Positions 33,594 through 42,914 are shown, counted from the first letter of the stretch. The stretch: DNA of 64,000 bases from Streptomyces scopuliridis RB72 (GCF_000718095.1 NZ_JOEI01000015.1:62001-126000); one strand, 5' to 3'. Notes: generated by a model from the sequence alone, not told the origin. Translations and numbers: made by a program.

Positions 33594-34721
33594 ATGCGCA
33601 GCAGCAGGGTCTTCCACGCGGTCGATTCCCACACCGAGGGCATGCCCACCCGGGTCATCACCGGCGGCGTCGGTGTGGTGCCCGGCGCCACCATGTCCGA
33701 CCGGCGCCGCTACTTCATCGAACACCTCGACCACATCCGTAAGTTCCTGATGAACGAGCCCCGCGGCCACGCGGCGATGAGCGGGGCCATCCTGCAGCCG
33801 CCCACCCGCCCCGACGCCGACTACGGCGTGCTCTACATCGAGACCTCCGGCTGTCTGCCGATGTGCGGCCACGGCACCATCGGTGTCGCCACCGTCCTCG
33901 TGGAGACCGGCATGGTCGAGGTCACCGAACCGGTCACCACCATCCGCCTCGACACCCCCGCCGGGCTGGTCGTCGCCCAGGTCCGGGTGACGGACGGAGC
34001 GGCGACGTCGGTCGTCCTGCGCAACGTACCGTCGTTCGCGCTCGGTCTCGACCGTACGGTACGGGTCGAGCCCTGGGGCGACATCCCGTACGACCTCGCC
34101 TTCGGCGGCAACTTCTACGCCATCGTCCAACTGGACAAGCTGGGCATCCCGTTCGCGCGGACGGAGAAGCAGCGCATCCTCGACGCGGGCCTCGCCATCA
34201 TGGCCGCGGTCAACGACCAGGACCGTCCCGTCCACCCCCTCGACCCCGAGATCAACGGCTGCCATCACGTGTATCTCGCCGCCCCCGGGTCGGACGCCAG
34301 GCACTCCCGGCACGCCATGGTCATCCACCCGGGCATGTTCGACCGCTCGCCCTGTGGCACCGGCACCAGCGCCCGTATGGCCCAGCTGCACGCCCGCGGC
34401 GAACTCGCGCTCGACACCGACTTCGACAACGAGTCGTTCATCGGTACGCACTTCACGGGCCGTCTCATCGAAGAGGGCGTCCTCGGCGGACACGACGTTC
34501 CCGGCGGACAAGACGTTTCCGCCGCACCGGACGTTCCTGCCGCACCGGACGTTCCCGCCGCACCGGACGTTCCCGCCGCACTGGACGTGCCCGGCGGCCA
34601 GGAAGCGCCTCGCGGCCTGACCACCGTGATCCCCACCATCGAGGGCCGCGCCTGGATCACCGGCACCGCCCAGTACCACTACGACCCGGACGACCCGTTC
34701 CCCGAAGGCTTCGAGTTATGA
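33594..34721 (+). CDS. 4-hydroxyproline 2-epimerase (proline racemase family)
   Basis: 375 residues. Both catalytic cysteines are present: Cys91 in PMCGHGTIG and Cys254 in DRSPCGTGTSA, plus the N-terminal VDSHTEGMPTRV. The pair of cysteines indicates an epimerase/racemase rather than a dehydratase (which has Thr). It converts trans-4-hydroxy-L-proline to cis-4-hydroxy-D-proline, the substrate of the dehydrogenase encoded upstream. Residues about 296-341 are an extra APDVPA-type repeat (18-nt units, nt 34480-34610) not seen in normal family members, probably a surface loop. It starts 5 nt after the lyase stop. A proline racemase is the alternative, but context favours hydroxyproline. Confidence 0.88.
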   Translation: MRSSRVFHAVDSHTEGMPTRVITGGVGVVPGATMSDRRRYFIEHLDHIRKFLMNEPRGHAAMSGAILQPPTRPDADYGVLYIETSGCLPMCGHGTIGVATVLVETGMVEVTEPVTTIRLDTPAGLVVAQVRVTDGAATSVVLRNVPSFALGLDRTVRVEPWGDIPYDLAFGGNFYAIVQLDKLGIPFARTEKQRILDAGLAIMAAVNDQDRPVHPLDPEINGCHHVYLAAPGSDARHSRHAMVIHPGMFDRSPCGTGTSARMAQLHARGELALDTDFDNESFIGTHFTGRLIEEGVLGGHDVPGGQDVSAAPDVPAAPDVPAAPDVPAALDVPGGQEAPRGLTTVIPTIEGRAWITGTAQYHYDPDDPFPEGFEL

Positions 34722-34741
34722 CCGTACGAAGGAGAAGTCCC

Positions 34742-35449
34742 ATGCCCGAGGGCGACCACATCACACCGGTACTGCCCTCGTTCAGCCGCCGGCGCAATCT
34801 CCGTGAGGAGATCATCGAAACGCTGCGCGGTGCGGTGATCTCCGGTCAACTGCGCCCCGGCGTCGTCTACTCGGCGCCCAGCCTGGCCGAACAGTTCGGT
34901 GTCTCCTCCACCCCTGTACGGGAGGCGATGCTCGATCTCGCACGCGAGGGGCTGGTCGACATCGTCCGTAACAAGGGCTTCCGGGTCACCGAACTGTCCG
35001 ACGCCGACCTCGATGACATCACGCACCTGCGCGCCCTCATCGAAATCCCCACCGTGCGGCGGATCGCCGAGGCGGGCGTCGATCCCGCCGTCATCGAGCG
35101 ACTGCGCCCGCTGGCCACGGCCATCGAGGACGCCGCCCGCCGTCAGGACCTCATCGCCCATGTCACGATCGACATGGAGTTCCATCTCACGCTGCTGGGG
35201 CTGACCGGCAACACCTATCTGGTCGAGACCGTCCGTTCCCTCCGCTCCCGGTCACGGATCTACGGCCTCAAGATCCTGGCCGAGCACGACGAGCTCATCC
35301 CCTCCTCGCACGAGCACTCCGAACTCCTCGACCTGATCAAGGAGGGGGACGCGGATGGCGCGGAGCAGCTGATGAGGCGTCATATCGGCCATGTCCGTGG
35401 CATCTGGGCGGAGGAGTCCGCCGCGGAGGACGAGGAGAGCCACCCCTGA
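34742..35449 (+). CDS. GntR-family (FadR/FCD) regulator of the hydroxyproline operon
   Basis: 235 residues. The winged helix lies at the start (LREEIIETLRGAVISGQLRP, LAEQFGVSSTPVREAMLDLA), and the FCD ligand domain follows (DDITHLRALIEIPTVRRIAE, HVTIDMEFHLTLLGLTGNTY, HEHSELLDLIKEGDADGAEQ) with the metal-site histidines. ATG 34742 has AAGGAG 8 nt upstream and is preferred over an ATG at 34718. It probably senses hydroxyproline or a pathway intermediate and represses the operon, perhaps at the palindrome at 29548. Confidence 0.85.
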   Translation: MPEGDHITPVLPSFSRRRNLREEIIETLRGAVISGQLRPGVVYSAPSLAEQFGVSSTPVREAMLDLAREGLVDIVRNKGFRVTELSDADLDDITHLRALIEIPTVRRIAEAGVDPAVIERLRPLATAIEDAARRQDLIAHVTIDMEFHLTLLGLTGNTYLVETVRSLRSRSRIYGLKILAEHDELIPSSHEHSELLDLIKEGDADGAEQLMRRHIGHVRGIWAEESAAEDEESHP

Positions 35450-35454
35450 GCCGC

Positions 35455-35910
35455 TTCGACGACTGGATGACGGGCATCGGCACGGACGGGCTCCTCGGCC
35501 GTCTCGCCCTGCTGAACCGCTCCTCCGACCGCCCGCTGAGCCATCAGGAGCTGGTGGAGATCGCGCTGTTCCTGTTCGTGTCCGGCCTCGGAAACCCGGC
35601 CGGGTTCCTGGCCCTCTGCGGTCTGGTGCTGGCACGCGACCCGGAGCTGGCCGCCCGGCTGAGGCGGGAGCCGCGGGCACTGCCCGGCGCGCTGGAGGAG
35701 CTGTACCGCTGGTCCGTCATGCTGGGCGATTCGATTACGCGTATCGCACGGGAGGACGCCGAGGTCGGCGGAGTCCCGGTCCCCGCCGGTGAGCTGGTGC
35801 TGATCTCCATCGACGCGGCCAATCGCGACCCGGCCGTTTTCGACTCGCCTGATCGGCTGGACATCGACCGTCGGCCGCCGGTGCCGCATCTCCGGTTCGG
35901 ACAGGACCTA
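35455..35910 (+). pseudogene. Truncated cytochrome P450
   Basis: About 150 codons of a bacterial P450 start inside the protein. The I-helix region LFVSGLGNPAGFLAL lacks the usual AGxxT, the K-helix EELYR (ExxR) is present, then VPVPAGELVLISIDAANRDP and HLRFGQD, where the heme loop breaks off before its cysteine. About 200 N-terminal residues and the heme ligand are missing, so it cannot be active. It overlaps the 3' end of the NRPS-like gene on the other strand, so a rearrangement joined these ends. It probably once belonged with that gene. Confidence 0.8.
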
Positions 35911-38900
35911 GGACACCGTCGCCGCCGCGCCGACCGGCGCGACCGCGGGCCGCGTCATATAGCCCGAGGTGAAGAAGTACTCCAGATAGCGGTCGAGCAT
36001 CACCGAGTCCACCGGCGGGCAGTCCAGCCCGCTCCCAGCCAGAGCCGCTTCGGTGTTACGGCGGCTCAGCCGGGGGAAGACGCCGTCCAGATACATCTCC
36101 TTGACCGAGATGTCGCCCTGGTTCGCCCGGTCCACGCAGAGGGACACGAAGGGCGCGGTCGGGCTGGTGGGATGGCGCGAGACATGACGTACCAGCTCGC
36201 CCACCCACTCCCCGTACGGCAGCATGCGCATCTCGCACCCCGCCGCGCGCATCCGGTCCAGTACGTCACGCAGCACGGCCGGGCGCGGATTGGTGAGGTG
36301 GTACACCCGGTCCGTGGCGCGGTGCCGGGTGGCGATATATACGACGGACTCCGCGACATGATCGACCGGTACGAAGTCCATCGGCAGCGCGATGTCGGGA
36401 GCGAGCCCTGTCTCCGCGATGGTCTTGAACAGCGAGCAGATCGCGGTCTCCGTGTTGCAGGCGCCGTGCAGCCGGTCCCCGGTGACCTCGTACGGACGGT
36501 AGACGGCGACCGGAAGTCCCTGCTCCGCCGCGTTGCGCAGCAGGCCCTCGGCGACCCACTTGCTCTCGGCGTACCCCATCGTGAGCCGGTCCGCGTGGTC
36601 CAGCCGTACGTCCTCGTCGACCTCGCGCGCACCGGCGGTGCCGAAGCCGGCGAGGACCGCCACCGTGGACAGGAAGTGCACCGGCACCCGGCGGGGGGCC
36701 GCCAGTCCGATGATCTCGCGGGTGCCTTCGACATTGGCGGCCCGCAGGGCGCTGTAGGGATAGAGGAAGTTGACCTGGGCGCCGTTGTGCACGATCAGAT
36801 CCAGACACGCGGCCAGACCGTCGGCGTGTTCCGGGGACAGACCGAGTCCGGGAGCGGCGAGGTCCGCGGGGAAGCAGACCAGCCGCTGCCGCGCCGCGTC
36901 GTCCGCGCGCAGGCCGTAGCGGGTGAGCGCGGCCAGGACGCGTCGCTCCGCGTGCGCCGCGCCCGAGGCCCGTACCGGGCAGTGGATACGGGCCGTGGTG
37001 TCCCGCAGCAGCCGGTCCAGGAGGAACGCCCCGACGAAACCGCTGGCGCCGGTGAGCAGGACGTCCGAGGGGTCGCCGGGCTGGGGGAGTGGCGTCCGGG
37101 CGGGCGGCAGCGAGAAGCCGAGTGCGGTCTCGCGTACGAAGTCGACCTCCGCCTCCGGGGCCCCCGGCGCGGTGCCCGCCTGCCGCAGGCCGGCCGGCCG
37201 GCGGAGATGGGCGCCGACGGCGGCCGCGAAACCCTCCAGCGTCGGATCGGAGAGCAGCGCCCGGATCAGGCCGCTGCCGAGCGCCGCGTCGAGATTCAGC
37301 AACGCGAGCGTACGGGCGACGACTTCGGCCGCCAGCAGGGAATCGCCCCCGATGAGAAAGAAGTTGTCCGTGGGCGCGGGACGTACGCGCAGCACCAGCT
37401 GCCACACCTCGGCCAGCGCCTCCAGCGGACCGTCCGCCTCCGCGCCGGGGCCGGACCGGGTCTCCCGGCCCGGCCCGGAGCCGTACCGGGCGTCTTCCCT
37501 CGTCTCCCCGCGCGGCGCGCTCACCTCGTCGTGCCGCGACTCGGCCAGCAGGCGTTTGCGGTCGACCTTGCCGCCGCTGGTCACCGGGAACCGGTCCCGT
37601 GCGATGAGCGTCGGCACCGCCTGGGCCGGCAGCCACCGCACGCAGTGCCTCCGCAGCGCGTCCACCGGAAGGGTGCCGCCGGGCCGCGCGGGGGTGAGAT
37701 AGGCGGCCAGGACACCGTCGCGGAGTTCCACGACGGCCTCGCCGACCTCGGCGTGACTGCGCAACCGCGCCTCGACCTCGTCCAGTTCGATGCGCTGGCC
37801 GCGCACTTTGACCTGACGGTCCAGCCGCCCCCGGTACTCCAGCGGACCGTCGGGGCCCCGTACGACACGGTCACCGGTCCGGTACAGCCGGCCACCCGGG
37901 TCGACGGGCAGGCTGACGAACCGTTCCGCCGTCAGCTCCGCGTCCCCGATGTACTCCAGCGCCAGGCCGTCCCCGCCCACGTACAGCTCGCCCTCCTCGT
38001 CCGGCGCGGCGGGCGTGCCGTCCGGGCGCAATACGTGGCAGGTGGAGGTGGCGAAGGGGCGGCCGATGGGAACGCGGGTCTCGTCGCCGGTGAGCTTCGG
38101 CAGGACGTACGCGGTGGACACCACGCTGTTCTCGGTGGGCCCGTAGAAGTTGACGAGGGTCGTGCCGGGGCAGGCGGTCTGTACGGCGCGGGCGAGGCCG
38201 GGGTCCATCGCCTCCCCGCCGGCGGACGCGAACCGCAGTCCGCTCAGGGCGCCGGGCCGGGTCCTGGCCAGATGGTGGAAGACGCTGGTGGTGAGGTAGG
38301 CGACGGTCACGCCGTGCGTACGGAACCGCTCCTCCAGGACGGCGGGCGCGAGCAGTTCCTCCCGGTCCACCAGTACGAGGCAGGCGCCGCCGAGCAGTCC
38401 GCTCCAGATCTCGATCGTGGAGGCGTCGGAGGAGAGGCCGTAGCCATGCAGCACTCCGTCGCCGGGGCCCGGCGGGGGTAGTTGGGGATCCGACAGGACC
38501 AGCTGGGCCACACCGCGGTGTGCGATCGCGACGGGCTTCGGCCTGCCCGTGGAGCCGGAGGTGAACATCACATAGGCGCGGTCGGTCGCCGCCGCGACCG
38601 GCGGCGGGGCGCCATTCGCGGCGTCCGGAGGAGCGGCGTCGGTGACCCGGTCGAGCTCGACACGCGTGTGCAGGCCGCGGATACGGCGGGTGCTGCCGGG
38701 CAGGACGACGGCGACATGGACGCCCGCGTCCTCGGCCATCGCCCGCAGCCGGGCCGGCGGATGGTCCTCGTCGAGGGGTACGTAGGCGCAGCCGGCTTTG
38801 AGGATGCCCAGGAACGCGACCAGCGCCTCCAGCGAGCGGCTGCCGCACACCCCCACCGCCGAGCCCGGTTCGACACCGGCGGCGAGCAGCCGGGCCGCGA

Positions 38901-39198
38901 GGCGGTCGGAGCCGGCGCTGAGCTGCCCGTATGTCATGACGCGGTCCCGGTGGCGGGCCGCGAGCGCGAGCGGGGCGGCCGCGGCGCGCGCTTCGAAGAG
39001 CTCCGGGAGGCCGCTGTTCCGTGGATAGCCGGGGTCCAGCAGGGCGGAGTCCGGCGGGTCGCCGGGGTCCGGAGGATGGCCGGGACTCGGAGGGTGCCCG
39101 AAGCCCGCGGTGAGCGGCGTGACGGCCGGTCCGAGGCGGCCGGTCGTGGGGTCGGGATGGCTGTCGATACCGTCCGTGCGGGGGTCGGTGTCGGTCAT
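35908..39198 (-). CDS. NRPS-like A-PCP-thioester reductase (carboxylic acid reductase type)
   Basis: 1096 residues. Order: adenylation domain (A3 FTSGSTGRPK, A4-A5 region SSDASTIEIWSGLLGG and YGPTENSV, A8 YRTGDRV, A10 GGKVDRKRLL); carrier protein with phosphopantetheine Ser in FFLIGGDSLLAAEVV; C-terminal NADPH reductase with LLTGASGFVGAFLLDRLL and the YAESK catalytic Tyr/Lys pair. It activates one acid, loads it on the carrier and releases it as aldehyde or alcohol. There is no condensation domain, so it is a single-module tailoring or starter enzyme. Substrate unknown. ATG 39198 has GGAAGG upstream. A broken P450 at its 3' side and a flavoprotein gene upstream form a small, possibly remnant, cluster. 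Confidence 0.88.
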   Translation of the reverse strand: MTDTDPRTDGIDSHPDPTTGRLGPAVTPLTAGFGHPPSPGHPPDPGDPPDSALLDPGYPRNSGLPELFEARAAAAPLALAARHRDRVMTYGQLSAGSDRLAARLLAAGVEPGSAVGVCGSRSLEALVAFLGILKAGCAYVPLDEDHPPARLRAMAEDAGVHVAVVLPGSTRRIRGLHTRVELDRVTDAAPPDAANGAPPPVAAATDRAYVMFTSGSTGRPKPVAIAHRGVAQLVLSDPQLPPPGPGDGVLHGYGLSSDASTIEIWSGLLGGACLVLVDREELLAPAVLEERFRTHGVTVAYLTTSVFHHLARTRPGALSGLRFASAGGEAMDPGLARAVQTACPGTTLVNFYGPTENSVVSTAYVLPKLTGDETRVPIGRPFATSTCHVLRPDGTPAAPDEEGELYVGGDGLALEYIGDAELTAERFVSLPVDPGGRLYRTGDRVVRGPDGPLEYRGRLDRQVKVRGQRIELDEVEARLRSHAEVGEAVVELRDGVLAAYLTPARPGGTLPVDALRRHCVRWLPAQAVPTLIARDRFPVTSGGKVDRKRLLAESRHDEVSAPRGETREDARYGSGPGRETRSGPGAEADGPLEALAEVWQLVLRVRPAPTDNFFLIGGDSLLAAEVVARTLALLNLDAALGSGLIRALLSDPTLEGFAAAVGAHLRRPAGLRQAGTAPGAPEAEVDFVRETALGFSLPPARTPLPQPGDPSDVLLTGASGFVGAFLLDRLLRDTTARIHCPVRASGAAHAERRVLAALTRYGLRADDAARQRLVCFPADLAAPGLGLSPEHADGLAACLDLIVHNGAQVNFLYPYSALRAANVEGTREIIGLAAPRRVPVHFLSTVAVLAGFGTAGAREVDEDVRLDHADRLTMGYAESKWVAEGLLRNAAEQGLPVAVYRPYEVTGDRLHGACNTETAICSLFKTIAETGLAPDIALPMDFVPVDHVAESVVYIATRHRATDRVYHLTNPRPAVLRDVLDRMRAAGCEMRMLPYGEWVGELVRHVSRHPTSPTAPFVSLCVDRANQGDISVKEMYLDGVFPRLSRRNTEAALAGSGLDCPPVDSVMLDRYLEYFFTSGYMTRPAVAPVGAAATVS

Positions 39199-39231
39199 GC
39201 GGTTCTGCCTTCCGTCGCTGTCGGGGGCGGG

Positions 39232-39702
39232 TCAGCGAGGGCCGTCGGCACCGGCGAACTCGGCGGCGAAGGCGGCGAAGTCGGCGCTCCGCCAGCGCTC
39301 CGGACGCATCCGGAAAGTGATGTCGTCGATGAGCTGGTCCCGCGTCCCCGCGAGGTAGTCCCGCGCCTCGGCGGCCCCCAGATAGCGATGGGCCATGGCC
39401 TCGCGCTCCGCCGCGTCCATCGGATCCGCGACGGACGTCACCGGACCTTCGACGCTGACGTAGCGGTAGGGGGCGGTCTCGTCCTGCACGCACAGGCTGA
39501 ACCGGCCGGCCTCTTTCAGCAGACGCGCCTTGAGCGACGCCCTGCCGGTCTGCACGACGACCTCCTTGCCCGGCTCGTACCGGTACCAGACCGGGACGAG
39601 CAGCGGTGCTCTGACTCCACGGGGGTCGGTGACTCCCAGGACACCCACATGGGTGTCGGCCAGGAATCGTTCGCGTTCGTCACCTTGCATGGCGGGCACC
39701 AT
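39232..39702 (-). CDS. PPOX-class (pyridoxamine 5'-phosphate oxidase-like) flavin/F420 protein
   Basis: 156 residues. A split-barrel protein with RERFLADTHVGVLGVTDPRG, LLVPVWYRYEPGKEVVVQTG, SLKARLLKEAGRFSLCVQDE and YRYVSVEGPVTSV. Actinobacterial members bind F420 or FMN and reduce small substrates or degrade heme. The start ATG 39702 has GGAGG 6 nt upstream. It is 33 nt upstream of the NRPS-like gene on the same strand, so the two are likely cotranscribed and it may reduce the product. Confidence 0.85.
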   Translation of the reverse strand: MVPAMQGDERERFLADTHVGVLGVTDPRGVRAPLLVPVWYRYEPGKEVVVQTGRASLKARLLKEAGRFSLCVQDETAPYRYVSVEGPVTSVADPMDAAEREAMAHRYLGAAEARDYLAGTRDQLIDDITFRMRPERWRSADFAAFAAEFAGADGPR

Positions 39703-39984
39703 CGACAGCCTCCATATCTTGGTCCTGACCGGTAGGCCGTCATGGGCCCCGGCAGTAAGGGGAGAGCCGCGGAGTCGGGCTCATCGCGGCCGGGCAAGTC
39801 CGGCCGCCACGCCGCGGGCGGGCCGTACCGCTCCCGCCGTACTCCACAGCAAACGTCTCGCCCCAGCGGTATGCCCCTGCCTGCGCCACATGACCCGGTA
39901 AGTAATCCCTTTGGGGGTTTAGTGCTATTAATCGGCCCATGTGGAGAGGGGCGGTGAGCGGGGGCATCAAAGGCCCTCTTCGCT

Positions 39985-40008
39985 TAACGTAGCCGTTCGG
40001 ATACGTTA
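39985..40008. promoter_or_regulatory. Inverted repeat TAACGTA/TACGTTA in a divergent promoter region
   Basis: TAACGTA and TACGTTA are separated by 10 nt in the 345-nt gap between the PPOX gene (minus) and the LOG gene (plus). The pair lies 40-63 nt upstream of the LOG start, where a promoter or operator is expected. The rest of the gap shows nothing recognisable. Confidence 0.4.
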
Positions 40009-40047
40009 TGTGCCGATCGGGGTCGGGCCAGAGAGACGGAGACGGAT

Positions 40048-40680
40048 ATGACCATGCCAGCGTCGCGGGTGGAGCGAGTCGGTGTGTTCTGCGGCGCCCG
40101 GCCGGGCGCCCGCCCCCAGCATCTGAGGCTCGCCACCGAGTTCGGCGAGGCGCTGGCACAGCGCGGGACGGGACTGGTCTACGGCGCGGGAGGCGTCGGC
40201 ATCATGGGCGCCGTCGCCGATGCGGTGCTGGATGCCGGGGCGCCGGTAACCGGCGTGATCCCCCGCCAGTTGTACGAACGTGAGCAGCCCGACGAGTCAC
40301 GCACCGAAGTGATCGTCGTGGAGACGATGCATGAGCGCAAGGCGCTGATGTACCGCCTCGCGGTCGGCTTCGCGGTGCTCCCGGGCGGCCTCGGCACGCT
40401 CGACGAGCTGCTCGAAGTGGCGACCTGGAATCAACTGGGCATTCACCACAAGCCACTTGTCCTGGTCAACCAGGGCGGCTTCTTCGATCCGCTGCTGACG
40501 CTCCTGGACAATATGGTCTCCGACGGCTTCATCAGTCAGGAGGAACGCTTCGTCATCCAGGTCGCGTCCGGGGTGGAGGAGGCGCTCGACTGCCTGGTCA
40601 GCCCGGAGCCCCGGCCCGAGCGGACGTCGATCCCGCCGGTCGCCTCCCGGACGCCGGTGGCCCCCACCGCCGCGACCTGA
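40048..40680 (+). CDS. LOG-family (TIGR00730) nucleotide phosphoribohydrolase
   Basis: 210 residues of the Rossmann-fold LOG family (cytokinin riboside 5'-monophosphate phosphoribohydrolase-like). The signature PGGLGTLDE is at residues 112-120, with MHERK at 94-98 and LVYGAGGVGIMG at 43-54. These enzymes release a base from nucleoside 5'-monophosphates; bacterial substrates are often AMP or modified AMP. The 25 C-terminal residues are Pro-rich and extra. ATG 40048 has GGAG about 6 nt upstream. No operon partner is seen. Confidence 0.88.
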   Translation: MTMPASRVERVGVFCGARPGARPQHLRLATEFGEALAQRGTGLVYGAGGVGIMGAVADAVLDAGAPVTGVIPRQLYEREQPDESRTEVIVVETMHERKALMYRLAVGFAVLPGGLGTLDELLEVATWNQLGIHHKPLVLVNQGGFFDPLLTLLDNMVSDGFISQEERFVIQVASGVEEALDCLVSPEPRPERTSIPPVASRTPVAPTAAT

Positions 40681-40744
40681 CCGGACCGGCAGGCAGGCGG
40701 GCGGGCGGGGTGGGGGCGTCGCTCACCCGGGAAGGCGGCTCGGC

Positions 40745-42619
40745 TCAGACGCGCTCCCTCAGCACGGTGAAGTGGCGTGCGAAGCCTGACAGTCCGGGCA
40801 GTTCCCGGATCGGGGTCCAGGTTCGCAGCCCGTCGAGGCTGTCGCTGTAGTAGTACTTCCCCTCCGCGTATCCGTCGAAGTAGATCCGCCAGCCGCCGTT
40901 GTCCAGCTGCACGAGCGCCGGCCCCTCGCGCCAACTGCCCCAGCCCGCCCAGTCGCCCGTACCGGTGAAGGTGTAGGGCCCCGCGAGGCTGTCGGCGACC
41001 GCGTGCTCCAGGTACTTGGTCGTCTCCTGCTTGGTGATCGCGTGGTACACGCCGCCGTGCCGGACGATGAACGTGTCGATGTAGTTGGCCCTGTCGAGCC
41101 CCGCCACCGGTCGCGGGGTGGTCCAGCGGGTGAGGGACGCGTCGGTCGCGGTGAGCAGATGCGGCCGGAAGGTGAAGGTGTTCGTCGTGTCGAGCGAGAC
41201 GACGACATGGACGCTGCCGTCCGTGTCCACGAACCATTCCGGAGCCCAGGTGCGGGCCAGTCCGCTCACCGGAAGGGTGTGCTGGGCGACGAACTGCCAG
41301 GTCGTACGGTCCCTGCTGCGGGCGAACCCGATCGTGTTGCCCGTCCAGTCGGTGGTGTGGACGAGGTAGTAGTAACCGTCGGTGTGTCTGATCAGGCTGG
41401 GGTCGCGGATCAGCCCCGTGGGCGGTGTGTAGGCGGGCCCCTTCAGCAGCCGGTACGTCAGCGCGTCCGCTGATTCGTACACATACATATTGGACTCGCT
41501 GGAATTGGTGAACGCCGTCATCGTGTACCGCGTCGTCGCGGCGGGCACGCGGGCCGGTGCGTCGGCGACGGGGATGCCGAAGTCGGGGGTGCCGTCCGGC
41601 TTCCAGCCCAGCTCCTGGATACGGGTGTGGCGGTTGGGGTCGTTCAGCGGGTCGCCGGTGATCTCTTTGTACTGCCGGGCGTGGTAGACGAGGACGTCGG
41701 TACGCCCGTCCTCGGCGACGGTGAAGGAGTTGTGGCCCGGACCGTACTGGCGAGTGGTGTCGCTGCTGGTGAAGACGGGTACGGGGGACTTCGTCCAGGA
41801 GGCGGCGTCGAGCAGGTCGCCGCCGGCGTCGGCGGTGAGCAGACCGACGCAGTAGTGGTGGTCGGTGGCGCTCGCCGAGTACGACATGAAGACACGCCCG
41901 CCGCGCTCGATCACGGCCGGCCCCTCGTTGACCTTGAAGCCCACACACTCCCAGTCGAACTCGGGCGTGCTCAGGCGTACTTGGTGCCCTGTCAAGGTCC
42001 AGGGGTTCGCCATCCGGGAGAGGAAGAGACCGGTGTTGCCGTCCGTGTCCGGTTCGTGCTGCGCCCACGCCAGATAGCGGGTGCCCCGGGCGGTGAAGGT
42101 GGTGGCGTCGAGCGAGAAGGTGTCCCAGGCGGTCGCGATCCGTCCCTTCTCGGTCCAGGTGCCCTGGAACGGATCCGGGTGCTCGTTCTCCAGCACCCAG
42201 ACGCGTATCTTCCACACATCGTCGCTGCGGCCCGCGGCGAAGTAGATGTACCACTTCCCGTCGATGTGGTGGAGTTCGGGCGCCCAGATGTGCGCGCCCA
42301 TGTCACCGCTCGTGTGCTTCCTCCAGACCACCGACTCCTCGGCGGTCGAGAGGCCGCGCAGGGTGCGGGAGCGGCGCAGGATGATGCGGTCGTACTCGGG
42401 AGCCGTCGCCGTGAAGTAGTAACGGCCGTCGGTGTGCCGGTGGATGTACGGATCGGCGCGCTGTTCGACGAGCGGGTTGCGGTACGTGGATCCAGGCGGC
42501 GCGGCGTGGCCGGTACCGGGCAGCGCGGCGTGGGCGATACCCGGCGCCGCGGCCAGGGCACCGGCGGCCAGAGCGCCCTTCAACACCACTCTGCGGCTCG
42601 GGATTTCACTGCGGCTCAT
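40745..42619 (-). CDS. Exported GH43-family glycoside hydrolase
   Basis: 624 residues. A Tat signal (RRVVLKGALAAGALAAAPG) is followed by a GH43-type five-bladed propeller: RADPYIHRHTDGRYYFTA with the base Asp, APELHHIDGKWYIYFAA, and VNEGPAVIERGGRVFMSYSA. A second half with its own RDPSLIRHTDGYYYLVHT and APEWFVDTDGSVHVVV repeats the pattern, so two propeller-like units are present. Likely an arabinofuranosidase or similar arabinan/xylan enzyme outside the cell; exact specificity is unknown. ATG 42619 has GAGGGAG upstream. It stands alone, near an operator-like palindrome. Confidence 0.88.
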   Translation of the reverse strand: MSRSEIPSRRVVLKGALAAGALAAAPGIAHAALPGTGHAAPPGSTYRNPLVEQRADPYIHRHTDGRYYFTATAPEYDRIILRRSRTLRGLSTAEESVVWRKHTSGDMGAHIWAPELHHIDGKWYIYFAAGRSDDVWKIRVWVLENEHPDPFQGTWTEKGRIATAWDTFSLDATTFTARGTRYLAWAQHEPDTDGNTGLFLSRMANPWTLTGHQVRLSTPEFDWECVGFKVNEGPAVIERGGRVFMSYSASATDHHYCVGLLTADAGGDLLDAASWTKSPVPVFTSSDTTRQYGPGHNSFTVAEDGRTDVLVYHARQYKEITGDPLNDPNRHTRIQELGWKPDGTPDFGIPVADAPARVPAATTRYTMTAFTNSSESNMYVYESADALTYRLLKGPAYTPPTGLIRDPSLIRHTDGYYYLVHTTDWTGNTIGFARSRDRTTWQFVAQHTLPVSGLARTWAPEWFVDTDGSVHVVVSLDTTNTFTFRPHLLTATDASLTRWTTPRPVAGLDRANYIDTFIVRHGGVYHAITKQETTKYLEHAVADSLAGPYTFTGTGDWAGWGSWREGPALVQLDNGGWRIYFDGYAEGKYYYSDSLDGLRTWTPIRELPGLSGFARHFTVLRERV

Positions 42620-42660
42620 GCGGTCTCCCTCTCGGGGGGCGGAGGTTCACGGAGGTTGAT

Positions 42661-42676
42661 GTTCGGTATATCGAAC
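42661..42676. promoter_or_regulatory. Operator-like 16-bp inverted repeat upstream of GH43
   Basis: GTTCGGTATATCGAAC is a near-perfect palindrome 42 nt upstream of the GH43 start, with a related half-site (CCGAACGCCG) about 15 nt beyond. Position and symmetry suggest a repressor site for the carbohydrate gene. No regulator gene is adjacent. The rest of the 42677-42914 gap is unremarkable. Confidence 0.45.
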
Positions 42677-42914
42677 GCCATCTGTGATTCCGAACGCCGA
42701 AACCGTAAGGGCGCGCCAAAGAGAGGTCAACGGGGTGGGTCGGACAAAGAAGTCGGACAGAGAGCCGGACGAAGAACAGCGAGGCGCTACGTGCGGGTCG
42801 CGCTGCGGCCGCAGCTTCAACTGTGCTCCGGGCTAGGCGAGTTGTGCGAGGCGATCGCGCCGGGGATGCTGGCGTGTCGGGTGGCACGTGACACGGTGGG
42901 CAGAGGGGAAGTCC

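Noticed and set aside
35467..38481. 1004-codon plus-strand frame
   Set aside because: Only its first ~150 codons are P450-like; the rest is the antisense of the NRPS-like gene.
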